Shown in pieces: positions 6,369 to 7,477 of a DNA stretch of 7,477 bases. Within the stretch, counting starts at the first letter, position 1. Every line of letters begins with the position of its first letter. The stretch spans positions 1-7,477 of the forward strand of contig CAJPTP010000046.1 of NCBI GenBank assembly GCA_905373555.1, in the 5' to 3' direction. The notes under the pieces were generated by a model. It saw nothing but the letters and a program-made list of their open reading frames with translations, ran no database searches and had not been told where the DNA came from. This stretch comes from an uncultured Francisella sp. (lineage in GTDB: Bacteria; Pseudomonadota; Gammaproteobacteria; Burkholderiales; Neisseriaceae). The position numbers were made by a program, and so were the translations under genes.

Positions 6369-7477
6369 ATGCTGATTGATTTGTTTGATTTCGGCAAGAA
6401 AAGCGTCAACGCCGATGCTGTGGCGGAACTGCTTCAATCCATTGTTTCAAATGGTCGCGAGCATGAAGGGGAGGTGCCCACAGATCCGGAACTGGCAAGA
6501 GCTGTTGCGGAATTGGCAAAACATTGTGGCGGCGAATTGTCCAACACGGACGCTGTTTGTGATCCCGCAGCAGGAAGCGGTAATTTATTGAGCGCCGCCG
6601 TTTCCGTTTATCGCCTTGTTCCAAGTCAAGTTATTGCCAACGATATCAACGATAGATTGCTCGAAATACTATCGCTTAAGATTGGGCTTGAGTTTGCGGG
6701 AATAATTAGTAAAGAAAATACGATTGCAATTTCCCACAGAAATGTGACTGATCTGAACAAAGGTTTTTTTTTTAAACGTAAAAGTTGTTTTGCTGAATCC
6801 GCCCTTTTCCGCTGGCATAAACTGTATCTCAAGAAAACAACCTTTTTACAAAAAGATCAAGGAGATTACCGGAAAAAACGCCATGACCGACGTCGGTCAG
6901 ATGCCTTTGGAGCCGGTCTTTCTTGAATTGATGACTGAACTTGTCCGACCCGGTTCAATTGTTTCATGTGTTTTTCCCAAAACCCATTTGATGGGGCGGG
7001 GGCCTGAATCGAGGGCAATAAGAAGGATGTTGCTCAACAAATTTGGCTTGTGTTTGATCTTTGTCTACCCGGGGGAGGAGCTCTTTGACAGAGTGACCAA
7101 AGACACATGCATCGTAGTTGGAAAAGCAAGGCGATCTGTGGGTTCGATTGAAGTCGTCTCGAGTTGCGACATAATTGCCAATCTGAATTTCCATAGGTTG
7201 ACCGAGGAGCTGGGCAAAGGCATTTCGGATGATTTTGCCCCGCTTGTTCCCGGGGTTGTCGCAAGGAGAGTTCCTGTTGGAGATCTTTCCGCCGCAACGA
7301 ATGATGGTTGGAGAATGCTAAACGGTGAGATGTGGGAGGCGGCAGGATTTGTTGACGATTATTTTCGCGATTCGAACCGTTTTTGTAGGTTGTCCAAACT
7401 GAAATGTGAGTTGAAGCGCGGAAGAGTTGGGAATAAAGGCGGGAGCGATATTTTGTTTTGGGAAAGTTTGCGAGAAG
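6369..7477 (+). CDS. Second DNA adenine-N6 methyltransferase (HsdM-like), frame broken at a T10 tract; 3' end cut
   Basis: An N-6 DNA methylase resembling type I HsdM modification subunits. The first frame gives MLIDLFDFGKK and SAM-binding motif I CDPAAGSGNLLSAA (about 64-77), then NDIN near 91-94. At ten T's (6764-6773) the frame is lost: as written, the product ends at 6926 (185 residues) without a catalytic motif. Removing one T gives GFFLNVKVVLLNPPF, placing the catalytic NPPF at 6796-6807, about residue 143. The restored frame continues through MPLEPVFLELMTELVRPGSI, as in HsdM folds, and stays open to the window end, so at least about 370 residues. Fifteen bases separate its ATG from the nuclease stop; no strong Shine-Dalgarno is seen. 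T9 would be in frame, T10 is out: a sequencing error, a true mutation, or a phase-variable switch. Transcript slippage on the T-run could rescue some product. Downstream genes are unseen. Confidence 0.8.
6764..6773 (+). repeat. Homopolymer T10 tract inside the second adenine methylase
   Basis: Ten consecutive T's between AAAGG and AAACG, between motif I and catalytic motif NPPF. With nine T's the two halves of the methylase join in one frame; with ten they do not. Runs of this length slip readily in replication and transcription and are also where some sequencing methods miscount. Confidence 0.85.

Overview
The window looks like the chromosome of a proteobacterium. One side is a core metabolic gene; the other is a restriction-modification (R-M) operon that looks acquired. 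The main taxonomic clue is the left-hand gene (minus strand, bases 1-1567), a nearly complete isocitrate lyase of the long (about 530-residue) Pseudomonas/Acinetobacter type. It is about 60% G+C in the line I counted by hand. The genus cannot be fixed from this window.

From 1568 to 3049 there is about 1.5 kb with no gene I can defend. It holds the aceA leader and a possible promoter, several hairpins or palindromes, and a perfect 20-bp inverted repeat (2672-2691 / 2846-2865). A 20-of-22 match to part of that repeat recurs at the last bases of the window.

From 3050 to the right edge, four plus-strand genes lie head to tail with tiny gaps: (1) a gamma-class, M.TaqI-like DNA adenine-N6 methyltransferase with NPPY; (2) a complete DNA cytosine-5 methyltransferase; (3) a small PD-(D/E)XK-type nuclease, probably the restriction enzyme, broken by a one-base frameshift near 5826; (4) a second, HsdM-like adenine-N6 methyltransferase (NPPF), thrown out of frame at a run of ten T's just before its catalytic motif and cut by the window end. 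The arrangement reads as one multi-methyltransferase R-M operon, plausibly acting on an asymmetric site that needs both m6A and m5C for protection.

The most interesting points are the mixed three-methyltransferase layout, the T10 tract that could act as a phase-variation switch, the fact that the nuclease and fourth gene are both frameshifted while the first two methylases are intact, and the unclassified inverted repeat upstream. Both frameshifts could also be sequence errors, which only read data can settle.
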